A stretch of DNA of 64,000 nucleotides from Nonomuraea africana (GTDB taxonomy: Bacteria > Actinomycetota > Actinomycetes > Streptosporangiales > Streptosporangiaceae), in contig NZ_JADBEF010000001.1 in NCBI RefSeq assembly GCF_014873535.1, positions 4,774,001 to 4,838,000 on the forward strand. The letters run 5' to 3'. A program made the position numbers and the translations under genes. Positions 48,001 through 55,468 of the stretch are shown one piece after another. The notes under the pieces are model-generated. The model did no database searches. It was given only the letters and a program-made list of their open reading frames with translations, and was not told the origin of the DNA. Every line of letters starts with the position of its first letter. Position 1 is the stretch's first letter.

Positions 48001-49899
48001 GGCGGCGAGCGCGACGCGCAGCGCGTCGACGTCGAGCCGGCCCGACAGCCGCTGCGCCATCGCGATGTTGTGCACGGGTGTGCCCTGGGCCAGCCGTTCG
48101 ACGAACCACATCCGCCGCTGGATCGCCGACAGCGCCGGGGGCGCCACGGCGGGCGGGTCGTGCAGCGGCGCCGCGGCCGCCACCCGGGCGGCGATGCCCG
48201 CCACCGTGCGGCCCGACAGCACGTCCTCGACGGCGATCTCCCTGCGTAAGCTGGCCCGCAGCCCCGTCGTGAGACGCATGGCCAGCAGCGAGTGGCCGCC
48301 CGATGTGAAGAAGTCGGCGTCGGCGCCGGGCTCGCCGGTCCCGAACGTCGCGGCCCACACCTCGGCGACGGCCCGCTCCTCCGCGCTCTCCGGCCGCCTG
48401 CCCGCCGCCGGGGCCTGGGTCGCCGCGTGGGCGCGCAGTGCCGCCAGGTCGATCTTGCCGCTCACCGTCATGGGCAGGACGGGCAGGCGGACCACCCTGG
48501 TGGGGATCATGTAGGACGGGAGCGTCCTGAGGCAGTGCGCGCGCAGCTGCGCCAGGTCGGGGGCGTCCTCGGGCGCCAGGTAGGCGGTGAGCTCCTTGTG
48601 CCCGCCCGCGCCGGTGTCCAGGTCGACGACCGCGTGGCGGATCGACTTGTGCGCGCGCAGCACGGACTCGATCTCGCCGATCTCGACCCGCTGGCCCTGG
48701 ACCTTCACCTGCCGGTCCAACCGGCCGAGGAAGCCGATGGCGCCGTCGGGGCCGAGCACGACCCTGTCCCCCGTCCGGTACAGGCGCGCGCCCGGCCCGC
48801 CGTAGGGGTCGGGGACGAAGCGTTCGGCCGACAGGGCGGGCCTGTCCAGGTAGCCCCTGGCCAGCTGCGGGCCGCCGATGTAGAGCTCGCCCGGAACTCC
48901 GGGCGGGCAGGGCTCGAGCAGGTCGTCGAGGACGTGCGCGGTGCAGCCGGGCAGCGCGTGGCCGATGGGCAGCGGCCGGTCCCACTCGCCGTCCAGCTCG
49001 GTGCCGACCACACACACCGTCGTCTCGGTCGGGCCGTACCAGTTGTGGAAGCGCCGCAGTCCCGGCCTGGCCCAGCGGGCCACCTGCTCGGGACCCGCGG
49101 GCTCGCCCGCCGTGAGCAGATCGGCGATCGAGGGCAGCCGGTCGGGGTCGAGCAGCGGCAGCAGCGCGGGCGGGATGGTCCCCCAGGTCACCTCGTGCCG
49201 TTCGAGGAAGCGCTGGAGGCGTACGGGGTCCACCCTGTCCTCGTCGGGGACGAGCATGACAGAGCCGCCCTGGGCCAGCGGGGCGAAGATGTCGAGCACC
49301 GACACGTCGAACCCCAGGGCGGCGAAGCCGATGGAGCGGCAGCCCGCGCCCAGGTCGAAGCGTCCGCCCGCCATCGTGACGAAAGCGACCACCGCGGCAT
49401 GGCTCACCACGACGCCCTTGGGCCGCCCCGTCGAGCCGGAGGTGTAGAGCACGTAGGCCGCGCCCGCCGGATGCGTGAGTCGTGCGGGCGGTTCCGGCTC
49501 CTCGCCCGCCTTCGGCCCGAGGAGCCGGACGGGCGCCGCCGCCAGCTTCTTCTCGCCCGTCTCGTCGGCGACGACGACGCCGATCCCGGCGTCGTCGATG
49601 ATCGTGTGGAGCCGCTCGCCCGGGTGCGAGGGGTCCAGCGGCACGTAGGCGCCCCCCGCCAGCAGCACGCCGAGCACCGACACCAGCAGGTCGGGGCTGC
49701 GCCTGGCGCAGACGCCGACGCGCACCTCGGGGCCCACGCCCTCCTCGCGCAGCCGGTGGGCGAGCGCGTTGGCGGCGGCGGTCAGCTCCCGGTAGGTCAG
49801 GCTCTCGTTCCACTGCCTGATCGCGACGGCGTCGGGCGTGCGGCGCGCCTGGGCGGTGACCAGGTCGTGCAGAAGAGGACTCACGGTCACGTCGATCAC
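45022..49899 (-). CDS. NRPS, A-PCP-C-A-PCP, initiation and second module
   Basis: 1625 aa from the GTG at 49899 (GTGA overlap with the thioesterase gene). No starting C domain, so it begins the chain. A1 (about 20-510): YTSGSTGRPKG and specificity residues D V L T L A W V C K, which match no code I know. PCP1 GGHSLLAM (about 536). C with HHLVFDGW (about 715). A2 (about 1020-1480) is atypical: SFTSGTTGEPKPV, GLAHDPLLRDAFTP and NAYGTTETPQ, giving D P R H V G A Q T K; it belongs to a separate lineage of A domains. PCP2 GGHSLATA (about 1550). The C-terminus is a basic Arg/Lys tail, possibly a docking segment to the PKS. It should pass an X1-X2 dipeptide to the KS. Confidence 0.92.
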   Translation of the reverse strand: MIDVTVSPLLHDLVTAQARRTPDAVAIRQWNESLTYRELTAAANALAHRLREEGVGPEVRVGVCARRSPDLLVSVLGVLLAGGAYVPLDPSHPGERLHTIIDDAGIGVVVADETGEKKLAAAPVRLLGPKAGEEPEPPARLTHPAGAAYVLYTSGSTGRPKGVVVSHAAVVAFVTMAGGRFDLGAGCRSIGFAALGFDVSVLDIFAPLAQGGSVMLVPDEDRVDPVRLQRFLERHEVTWGTIPPALLPLLDPDRLPSIADLLTAGEPAGPEQVARWARPGLRRFHNWYGPTETTVCVVGTELDGEWDRPLPIGHALPGCTAHVLDDLLEPCPPGVPGELYIGGPQLARGYLDRPALSAERFVPDPYGGPGARLYRTGDRVVLGPDGAIGFLGRLDRQVKVQGQRVEIGEIESVLRAHKSIRHAVVDLDTGAGGHKELTAYLAPEDAPDLAQLRAHCLRTLPSYMIPTRVVRLPVLPMTVSGKIDLAALRAHAATQAPAAGRRPESAEERAVAEVWAATFGTGEPGADADFFTSGGHSLLAMRLTTGLRASLRREIAVEDVLSGRTVAGIAARVAAAAPLHDPPAVAPPALSAIQRRMWFVERLAQGTPVHNIAMAQRLSGRLDVDALRVALAAVARRHEVLRWRVPQSGGVPAVEVDPPGEVPLPVEEVTEERLRERLQAEAAAPFDLAEGPLWRARLLRIAADEHVLALTAHHLVFDGWSQSVLYEDLGRAYRGEQQAPLPASFGGYVAWLGAREAAADLDWWSARLDGVPAVLDLPRDHPRPAVQTFEGAGVMAEADATTSAAVRALAARLGATPYAVLLAAFAQALRRLTGQRDLVVGTPVADRRDPALEAMAGCLVQMLPVRMRIEDDEAFAAHVARCQSTLSDALAHLDVRLERLVDRLGPGRDLSRNPLIQVLFNMYDFTEPRLSLPGVTATPLPPGLPGSLFDLTLYVGERQGRHVLQAVYNPRLFAAERIEALLEGYLRLLGDLVAAPDEPVRHASLRPATTALPDGSAALPGWDGPGLVETVLRQAAARPDRVAVGGEGGELTYTGLAEIVKATAAAVRPGETVAVLAARRCELPALLLGVLAGGARWAVLDPALPPARLAAQARSAAARSLIVCPGATVPSELDWLPRLPLDGPAPPGHDVPVVPYEEQGYLSFTSGTTGEPKPVRAGERPLARFLDWYPTALDLTGDDTFALLAGLAHDPLLRDAFTPLVLGARLCVPGQDLIRDPARLAGWLRDRAVTVVHLTPQLATLIAAAGVPLPALRLVVFGGDRLTWADVARFRTVAPRARMVNAYGTTETPQTQAMHLIGEPEGGGGDPVPVGHGVDGAELLVLGAGGRPAAVGELGEVVIRSRRLAEGYLDERLTAERFAVEPDGATGRYRTGDLGRYRPDGGVVVAGRRDGQVKVRGYRVELGEIEHTLLAHPGVRAAVAVSVDQQGGPVLRAYAVPVSAATQVAELQRHLRSGLPDYAVPADLILIPALPLTPNGKIDTAALPAPAPRPAAGRGEEPATGTERLIAGVWREVLGLPRIAADENFFEIGGHSLATAQVQARLTAALGRDVPIVDLFRFPTVRALAAHLDGERRTAGPERAARRIAARQARPSSRRPYQARQENKE

Positions 49900-51116
49900 C
49901 TGGTCCGGTCCTTCAGCGTGAAGAGCGCCAGCCGCGCGCCGCCGTACGGCACGGCCACGGCTCCCCGCGCCGCTCCGCCCGGGGTGTGCAGGGGCAGGTG
50001 GAGCACCTGCCAGCCCTGGACCTGCCACGGTCCGGGGTCGCCGAGGTCGGGGAAGGCGTCGAGCCTGGCCTCCTGGCCCGCGCCCGCGACCAGCGCTCGC
50101 CTGGCCGTCACGGCCCGCTCCGCCAGCCAGTGCCGGTCCTCCTCGGCCGCGTCCTCGATCTGCTCACGCTCGGTGACGCCGAGCTCGGACAGGTCGACGG
50201 CCTCGGGCGGCGCGCCGGCGGACCGGCGCACGGCCACCCCGGCCCGGTGTGCCCTGGTGACCGCGACCAGGCCCAGCCCGTCGGCATCGCAGGCGCTCGC
50301 CCGCACGTCGCCGGCGTAGTGGCGGAGCACCTCGTTCGCGCCCGCCGCGCCCCCGGTCAGCCAGACGTGGACCTCGTCCTCCTCCGGCGGCCCGACCTCG
50401 TCCGCCAGGTCGGCGGTGATCAGCCGGGCCAGCTCCTCATGCGTGTCCTTGACGAAGAAGTGGCCACCGCGCACCGTTCTCAGCCCGAAGCCCGCGGCGG
50501 TGTGCCGGGCCCAGCCCAACATGTCGGAGGGGCCGACCTCCCCGTCGTCGACGCCTGCCACGGCGACGACGGGAGTGTCCAGCGGGGGTTCAGGGGTGTA
50601 CCTGTAGCGCTTGATCCAGGCGAAGTCCGAGCGCAGCAGGGGCAGCATCAGCTCGCGGAGCTCCGGCTCGTCCCGCAGCTCGGCGAGTGCTCCTGCGCGC
50701 CGTACCAGCTGGTCGATGAAGGCGTCGTCGGGCAGGTCGGCGGTGGCGGCCAGCGGCACCCTGAGGTGCGGGGGGTGCGCGGCGCCGACGTACAGGCGCG
50801 TGGGCGGCGGCAGGTCGCGGCGGCGCAGCTCCCTGACCACCTCGAAGGCCAGCCGCGCGCCCATGCTGTGGCCGTACAGGGCGTAGGGGGTGCTCGTGGC
50901 GGGGGCGATCTCGTCGGCGACCTCGCGGACGCTGAAGGCGGGCGGCTCGGCCAGGCGGTTCTCCCTGCCGGGCAGTTGGAGCGGCACCACCTCGAGGTTC
51001 GCGAGGTCGCGCTGCAGAGGGGCGTAGGCGCTGGCGCCCCCGCCGGCGAACGGGAGGCAGAACAGGGTGCGGGTGCGGCGCGCGGCCTGGAGGGGATCGC
51101 GCGGAGCCGCGGTCAG
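49896..51116 (-). CDS. Type II thioesterase fused to a catalytically dead Sfp-like PPTase domain
   Basis: About 406 aa. The start is uncertain: no ATG or GTG lies in frame near the domain edge; CTG at 51116 overlaps the stop of a 36-codon leader ORF, and ATC at 51128 has GGGAGG 9 nt upstream. Residues about 17-235 are an editing thioesterase: LFCLPFAGGGASAY, GHSMG (Ser about 83) and RTVRGGHFFV. From about 249 (DEVHVW) the sequence follows Sfp-type phosphopantetheinyl transferases: GLGLVAVTRAHRAGVAVRR aligns with the GVDVE motif but has lost Asp and Glu, and VTARRALVAGAGQE aligns with the TRKEAxxKAxGxG motif with Lys-Glu replaced by Arg-Arg. The first gene of the operon; it may clear misprimed carriers while the second domain binds PCP/ACP. 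Confidence 0.85.
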   Translation of the reverse strand: MTAAPRDPLQAARRTRTLFCLPFAGGGASAYAPLQRDLANLEVVPLQLPGRENRLAEPPAFSVREVADEIAPATSTPYALYGHSMGARLAFEVVRELRRRDLPPPTRLYVGAAHPPHLRVPLAATADLPDDAFIDQLVRRAGALAELRDEPELRELMLPLLRSDFAWIKRYRYTPEPPLDTPVVAVAGVDDGEVGPSDMLGWARHTAAGFGLRTVRGGHFFVKDTHEELARLITADLADEVGPPEEDEVHVWLTGGAAGANEVLRHYAGDVRASACDADGLGLVAVTRAHRAGVAVRRSAGAPPEAVDLSELGVTEREQIEDAAEEDRHWLAERAVTARRALVAGAGQEARLDAFPDLGDPGPWQVQGWQVLHLPLHTPGGAARGAVAVPYGGARLALFTLKDRTR

Positions 51117-51223
51117 CTGACCCGTGATGGCTCCGCACCTCCCTGGCCACGTCGGGTGTCGTCTGCGGTGATAAATGCCGGACAGGGCGTTGGTCGCGCA
51201 AGAGAGAGATGCTTCATCGCCAT
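51113..51223 (-). CDS. Leader ORF of the NRPS-PKS operon
   Basis: 36 codons starting ATG at 51223 (GAGGAG 10 nt upstream; a second ATG two codons later) and beginning MAMKHLSLARPTPCPAF. It ends at TGA 51113-51115, which overlaps the possible CTG start of the thioesterase. It resembles nothing I recognise. Likely roles are translational coupling for a gene with a poor start codon, or regulation of the operon; a frameshift that split the true N-terminus of the thioesterase is the alternative. Confidence 0.4.
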   Translation of the reverse strand: MAMKHLSLARPTPCPAFITADDTRRGQGGAEPSRVS

Positions 51224-51893
51224 GGTGCGTGCGCTCCTCGGCAAAACTGCAAAGACTCTTGAAAGTGAATCCCGTACGACTTAGTACGTCTTGCCCATGT
51301 ATTGGCGCGTTTGCGTCAGGACTCTTATATCCAGTCCTTACGGGCGGCGTCAACGGCCATTACCGCAGTCCGCAACCCGGTGACACGACTTCAGTCTGTC
51401 TCCCCGCAGGCACTTCCCAGACCCGGCTTCAGGTGATAAGGGCCCCCGAGTTATGTACACCGACCAAATCCGGGATTCGGTCGGGCTGATACGAGGGCCC
51501 TCCCCGCAGGGAAACGGCCGGAATTCAGCCATCCTGCCTGCGGAAGAGAAATGCGAGCCCTTCAAGATCGTCTTTGTTGCGCGGAGCGAGGTTGGGGCGC
51601 CGACTTCACGGAATGACCTGGTGTCAAGATGCCACCCTCCTCACCCCCGGCCGATCGTTTCGGTCCCTTTCCGCACGGTAGGACCGCTTTCCACAGCGAA
51701 CCTGAATCCGCTGACGAAAGAACCATGACAAATCAACGAGTTTGTCTCGACATTTCATAGTCATGGCGGCTTTTCTGTCACGTCTCGGCCGGGAAATTCC
51801 CGGAGGCTTTTCGGCCGGCGGCGAGGGCGAAGCTTCGTTTCAGCCAGAACTAAAACGTTTGGCCGAGGCGCCGGGGGCTGGTGGAGTCCTCCC
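51224..51893. other. Non-coding region between the NRPS-PKS operon and the PEP mutase-family gene
   Basis: About 670 bp, lower in GC than its surroundings, without a credible gene. It must hold the promoter of the large minus-strand operon (probably 51240-51360, an A/T-richer part) and that of the plus-strand gene at 51894. A nested inverted repeat lies at 51439-51501. I cannot assign promoter elements with confidence. Confidence 0.6.
51439..51501. other. Nested inverted repeat in the divergent promoter region
   Basis: Outer arms AGGGCCC (51439-51445) and GGGCCCT (51495-51501); inner arms CCGACCAAATC (51460-51470) and GATTCGGTCGG (51474-51484), 10 of 11 bp paired around a 3-nt loop. It could be an operator for a pathway regulator or an RNA structure. 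No T-tract follows. Confidence 0.55.
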
Positions 51894-52721
51894 ATGAACG
51901 CACAACGTGACCGAGCCCTGCTGTTCCGTTCGCTGCACGTCCCCGGCCGCCCGCTGCTGCTGGCCAACGCCTGGGACGCCGCCAGCGCCGCGATCGTCGC
52001 CGCCGCCGGCGCGCCCGCCGTCGCCACGACCAGCGCCGGTGTCGCCTGGAGCCTCGGCTCGCCCGACGGCGACCGCCTGGGAGCCACCGCCGCGCGCGAC
52101 CTGGTCGCCAGGGTGACGGCGGCCGTGACCGTGCCCGTCACCGCCGACATCGAGGGCGGCTACGCCGAGGACGCCGCAGGAGTCGCGCGGACCGTCAGGG
52201 AGGTGCTGGACGCCGGCGCCGTGGGCGTCAACCTGGAGGACGCCGACCCCGCCCGCCGCGCTCCCCTGCGCACGATCGAGGCGCAGGCCGTACGGCTGGC
52301 CGCCGCCCGGGCCGCCGCCGACGAGGCCGGGATCCCGATGTTCCTCAACGCGCGCATCGACACCTACCTGGCCGGCGGCGGCGACCTCGGCGAGACGCTG
52401 GAGCGCGCCCTCGCCTACGTCGAGGCGGGCGCCGACGGCGTGTTCGTCCCCGGCCTCCTCGACCTGCCGGCCATCGCCACACTCACCGGGAAGGTGGGCG
52501 CGCCCCTCAACGTGCTCACCGGACCCGGCGCGCCGGACGTCGCCGCGCTCGCCGGGCAGGGGGTGGCACGCGTCAGCCTCGGCTCAGCCGTCGCCCAGGC
52601 CGCCTACGGCGTGGCCCGCAGGGCGGCCCTGGAGCTGTACGGCCCCGGCACCTACACCTCGCTGGACGGCGCCATCCCCTACCCCGAGCTCAACGCCCTG
52701 CTGGACGGCGGCGCAAGCTGA
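51894..52721 (+). CDS. Isocitrate lyase/PEP mutase family protein
   Basis: 275 aa; GGTGGAG 7 nt before the ATG. An alpha/beta barrel of the PEP mutase/isocitrate lyase superfamily: PLLLANAWDAASAAIVAAAGAPAVATTSAG, given here as NAWDAASA and TTSAGVAW, the metal-binding TADIEGGYAED (about residues 83-93), VGVNLEDAD and FLNARIDTYL. The canonical KKCGH loop of isocitrate lyase is absent, so carbon-phosphorus or carbon-carbon lyase activity on a small oxo acid is likely; 2-methylisocitrate lyase or carboxyvinyl-phosphonate mutase activity cannot be told apart by eye. It is divergent from the NRPS operon and could be unrelated to it. Confidence 0.88.
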   Translation: MNAQRDRALLFRSLHVPGRPLLLANAWDAASAAIVAAAGAPAVATTSAGVAWSLGSPDGDRLGATAARDLVARVTAAVTVPVTADIEGGYAEDAAGVARTVREVLDAGAVGVNLEDADPARRAPLRTIEAQAVRLAAARAAADEAGIPMFLNARIDTYLAGGGDLGETLERALAYVEAGADGVFVPGLLDLPAIATLTGKVGAPLNVLTGPGAPDVAALAGQGVARVSLGSAVAQAAYGVARRAALELYGPGTYTSLDGAIPYPELNALLDGGAS

Positions 52722-52741
52722 CTCCCGCCGAGGCTGTCCGA

Positions 52742-53335
52742 TCACGGGGTCTCAGGCAGCCGGATCCCCTTGACGATCTTGTCGAGCTGCGGGACGAGCG
52801 GCTCGCTGGCCATCACGGTGACGATGACGCCCTCCCGCTCGACCCAGCCGACATAGCGCCCGTGGCCGAGCGCGCCGTCGCCCTCCTTGGTGAGCACCTT
52901 CCTGCCCCCGATCTTCGCGGCCTCGGTGGCGGAGAACGTGCCGAGGTCGAGGGGCGCCGCCTTCAGCTGCGACAGTGTGCGGGCCTTCGGCCAGCAGACC
53001 ACGCGCACCCACAGCGACCGGTGCTTCCGGTCGATCTCGCTGCGGTCGTCGTACCACTGGTAGCTGTACTCGGTGACGCCGCGGCGCTTGTTCACGGTGA
53101 CCTGCCCTGTGGTGAATCCCTTCGGGAGGTGCGTGAAGCGCACACCCTTGAGGGCATTGGCGCCCCTCGGCGGATCGTCGTGCTTGGTGGCCTCGGATCG
53201 GTCGACGTCGGCCTTGGTGGGGGTCGGGCAGGAGGGCTGGTCGGCGCGGCCGGCGTGCGCCGGTGCGGCGACCACCACGGTGGCCGAGACGAGGGGCAAC
53301 ACGGACAGGGCGAGAGCCTTATGAAGCATTTTCAT
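52742..53335 (-). CDS. Secreted protein of unknown function
   Basis: 197 aa with a Sec signal peptide: basic start MKMLHKAL, a hydrophobic core (about 8-24) and an APAHAG cleavage site near residue 28. The mature protein is mixed in charge with FTHLPKGFTTGQVTVNKRRGVTEY near its start and WVRVVCWPKARTLSQLKAAP in the middle; two Cys residues (about 36 and 114) could pair. The pattern of a short actinomycete exported protein whose C-terminal half (KVLTKEGDGALGHGRYVGWVEREGVIVTV) looks like a beta-rich domain. No catalytic motif is visible. It is convergent with the PEP mutase-family gene. Confidence 0.75.
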   Translation of the reverse strand: MKMLHKALALSVLPLVSATVVVAAPAHAGRADQPSCPTPTKADVDRSEATKHDDPPRGANALKGVRFTHLPKGFTTGQVTVNKRRGVTEYSYQWYDDRSEIDRKHRSLWVRVVCWPKARTLSQLKAAPLDLGTFSATEAAKIGGRKVLTKEGDGALGHGRYVGWVEREGVIVTVMASEPLVPQLDKIVKGIRLPETP

Positions 53336-53379
53336 GATTCATTCGATGTCCCGGCGGCCGGAGAAGTTCGCGCGGGTGG

Positions 53380-54453
53380 CTACCGGTCGTCCCAGGGCGT
53401 GCCGATCTCCGAGAAGAGGGCCAGCCGCTCGGCGCCCGCCGTCACCAGCGCGTCGACCCCCGGCACGACGCGCCGCCCGCCGATGATCTCGGACGGGATG
53501 GGCCGCGGTTCGGGCGCACTCAGGATCCCGGCCACCACCTGGGTGAAGGCGCCGGTCGCGGCGAGCGGCACGAGCGGCTCCTTCCCCGAGACGAGGTTCT
53601 CGAGCAGGTCGTCGCGGCCGTAGGAGACGACCGGACCGTCGCCCACGCGCACCCGGTCGCGGGTGTACCAGAGCGTGATGCGGCCCCGGTCCCCGTGCAC
53701 CAGCACGTACGGATCGGCCTCGCGCTCGGCGCAGAGCGTCACCGCGACCGTGATGACCGTGCCGCCAGTGGGGCCGCCCGTGGGGCCGCCCGTGGGGCCG
53801 CCCGTGGTGCGGACGCGCAGGCAGGAGGTGTCGTCGGCGTCGATGGGGTGGGCGTGGAACAGCTCGGCCTCGACCTCGGCCACCTCGCCCAGCCGCTCGC
53901 TGCCCGCAAGGCGCAGCGCGGTCGCGATCCCGTGCGCGAACGGGTTGGTCAGCGCCCCGTCGCCGGCCTCGCGCCGTCCCGCCCACGCGGCCCGCTCGTA
54001 GTAGCCGGGCTCGCGCGACCAGGCGCCGGCCACGCCGATGCCCCTGACCCGGCCCACCGCGCCGCCGGCCATGAGGCGGGCGACCTCGCTCACGGCGTGC
54101 GAGCCGAGGCTCTGGAAGCCGACCTGGCAGGACAGGCCGCTGGCGGCGACCGCGCGGGACAGGCTCTCGAACTCCTCGACCGTGCGCACCGGCGGCTTCT
54201 CCAGCAGCACGTGCGAGCCGTGCTCAAGGGCGGTGCGCGCGAGGTCAGCGTGCGTGTGGATCGGCGTCGCGATGATCGTCACCTGGGCTCCGGTACGGCG
54301 CAGCAGCCCGGCCAGATCACTCGACTGCGGCACCCCGTCGAGATCCGCGACGGGGACCAGGTCGCACACGCCCGCGAGCCGCAGGCCCAGCCGCTGGATG
54401 TTCTGCAGGTGCCAGCGGCCGAAACCGTGGGCCCCCACGAGGACGACGTTCAT
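53380..54453 (-). CDS. Gfo/Idh/MocA family oxidoreductase
   Basis: 357 aa from the ATG at 54453. The N-terminal dinucleotide fold is NVVLVGAHGFGRWHLQNI, then ATPIHTHADLARTALEHGSHVLLEKPP with the EKP motif (about residues 93-97), and a C-terminal alpha/beta domain with the GALTNPFAHGI block. Family members oxidise or reduce sugars and inositols with NAD(P). A low-complexity stretch GGPTGGPTGGPT (about 217-228) is encoded by three exact 12-bp repeats and looks like an expansion in a surface loop. It lies 58 nt downstream of the rhamnogalacturonan lyase remnant on the same strand and may have served pectin-derived sugars. Confidence 0.9.
   Translation of the reverse strand: MNVVLVGAHGFGRWHLQNIQRLGLRLAGVCDLVPVADLDGVPQSSDLAGLLRRTGAQVTIIATPIHTHADLARTALEHGSHVLLEKPPVRTVEEFESLSRAVAASGLSCQVGFQSLGSHAVSEVARLMAGGAVGRVRGIGVAGAWSREPGYYERAAWAGRREAGDGALTNPFAHGIATALRLAGSERLGEVAEVEAELFHAHPIDADDTSCLRVRTTGGPTGGPTGGPTGGTVITVAVTLCAEREADPYVLVHGDRGRITLWYTRDRVRVGDGPVVSYGRDDLLENLVSGKEPLVPLAATGAFTQVVAGILSAPEPRPIPSEIIGGRRVVPGVDALVTAGAERLALFSEIGTPWDDR
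53768..53803. repeat. Three exact 12-bp tandem repeats inside the Gfo/Idh gene
   Basis: GTGGGGCCGCCC repeated three times without interruption, with partial copies on both sides. It keeps the reading frame and encodes Gly-Gly-Pro-Thr units. Confidence 0.9.
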
Positions 54454-54511
54454 ACGGTGATCGTAAGGCCGAGGGAACGGCCCCGCCGGGGAGCCGTTCC
54501 CTCGGCCCCGA

Positions 54512-55468
54512 TCAGCGCGCCCGGGTGTAACGGATGCGCGGCGCCTCGGGCGAGGCCATGCCGGCCCCGATGAAGAAGCCCGGGTGCGGCGGCTGGTTGT
54601 AGCCGATGTTCTGCCAGGCCACGCCGAGCCGGTACACCGGATCGTGCATCAGGGTGCGCAGGCGCACGTCGGTCAGGTCGACGGCGGTGTGGATCCGCAG
54701 GGCGGAGCTGTCCTCGGCGCGCCAGACGATCTCCTCCCGCCAGTCCCCGTAGAGGTCCGCCTGAATGGCGGGGGTGCCCTTGGTGGAGTTGTTGGAGGCG
54801 GTGCCCTCGGCCCTGAGCAGCGGCTTCGCGGTGCCGCTCGCCCAGTCCCACTTGCTGATCGTGCCGACGCCCGCGCCCTTGGCGGCGTCGTAGTCATGGT
54901 CGACGATCTCCCGCAGCGGGTCACCGTCCCACCAGGCGAGGAAGTTCGCCGGTGGGATGGCCGCTCCGATCAGCTCGCCGGTGGCCGAGCGCAGCTCGCC
55001 CTGGCGGGCGTTCCACTCGCCGGTCGCGGTGACCGCCCAGCCCTCCGCGCCCGGATGCCGCGGGTCGATGTCACCGGCGGCGGCGCGGCCGGTGTCCTTC
55101 TCCGCGGGCATCCCCCACAGCACCTCCCCCGTGGCGGCGCCCCTGAAGGTCGCGCCCCGCTTGCCGCTGCTGCCCATGTCCTCGTGGGCGGCGAACACCT
55201 CGAGTCCCGGCCGGTCCGGATCGAGGTCGCTGACGTGCAGGGCGTCGCCGTGGCCCAGGCGCGTGCTGTAGAGGCCCTCTCCGTCGTCGTCGGTCGTCAT
55301 GGAGCCGAAGACGATCTCGTCCTTCTGGTCGCCGTCCACGTCCGCCACGAACAGGTTGTGGTTGCCCTGGCCCGCCCATTGCGAGCCGGCCGCGGCCGAG
55401 TCGAACACCCAGCGCCGCGTCAGCTTCTCGCCGTCGAAGTCGAAGGCGGCCAGGACGCTCCTGGTGTA
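54512..55468 (-). pseudogene. Rhamnogalacturonan lyase (PL11), C-terminal part
   Basis: About 318 codons from the insertion point to the stop. It reads YTRSVLAAFDFDGEKLTRRW, followed by FDSAAAGSQWAGQGNHNLFV, VADVDGDQKDEIVFGSM, LYSTRLGHGDALHVSDLDP and the end GYNQPPHPGFFIGAGM. These are landmarks of the PL11 beta-propeller that cleaves the rhamnogalacturonan I backbone of pectin. The natural family length is about 600 residues. The N-terminal half is missing apart from a small piece at 56411-56575. A truncated IS200/IS605 unit lies in between. The gene cannot make an active lyase. Confidence 0.9.

Noticed and set aside
51117..51353. Extended N-terminus of the thioesterase from a TTG at 51353
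   Set aside because: It would cross the A/T-richer promoter region, lacks coding bias, and has a well-placed leader ORF in another frame.
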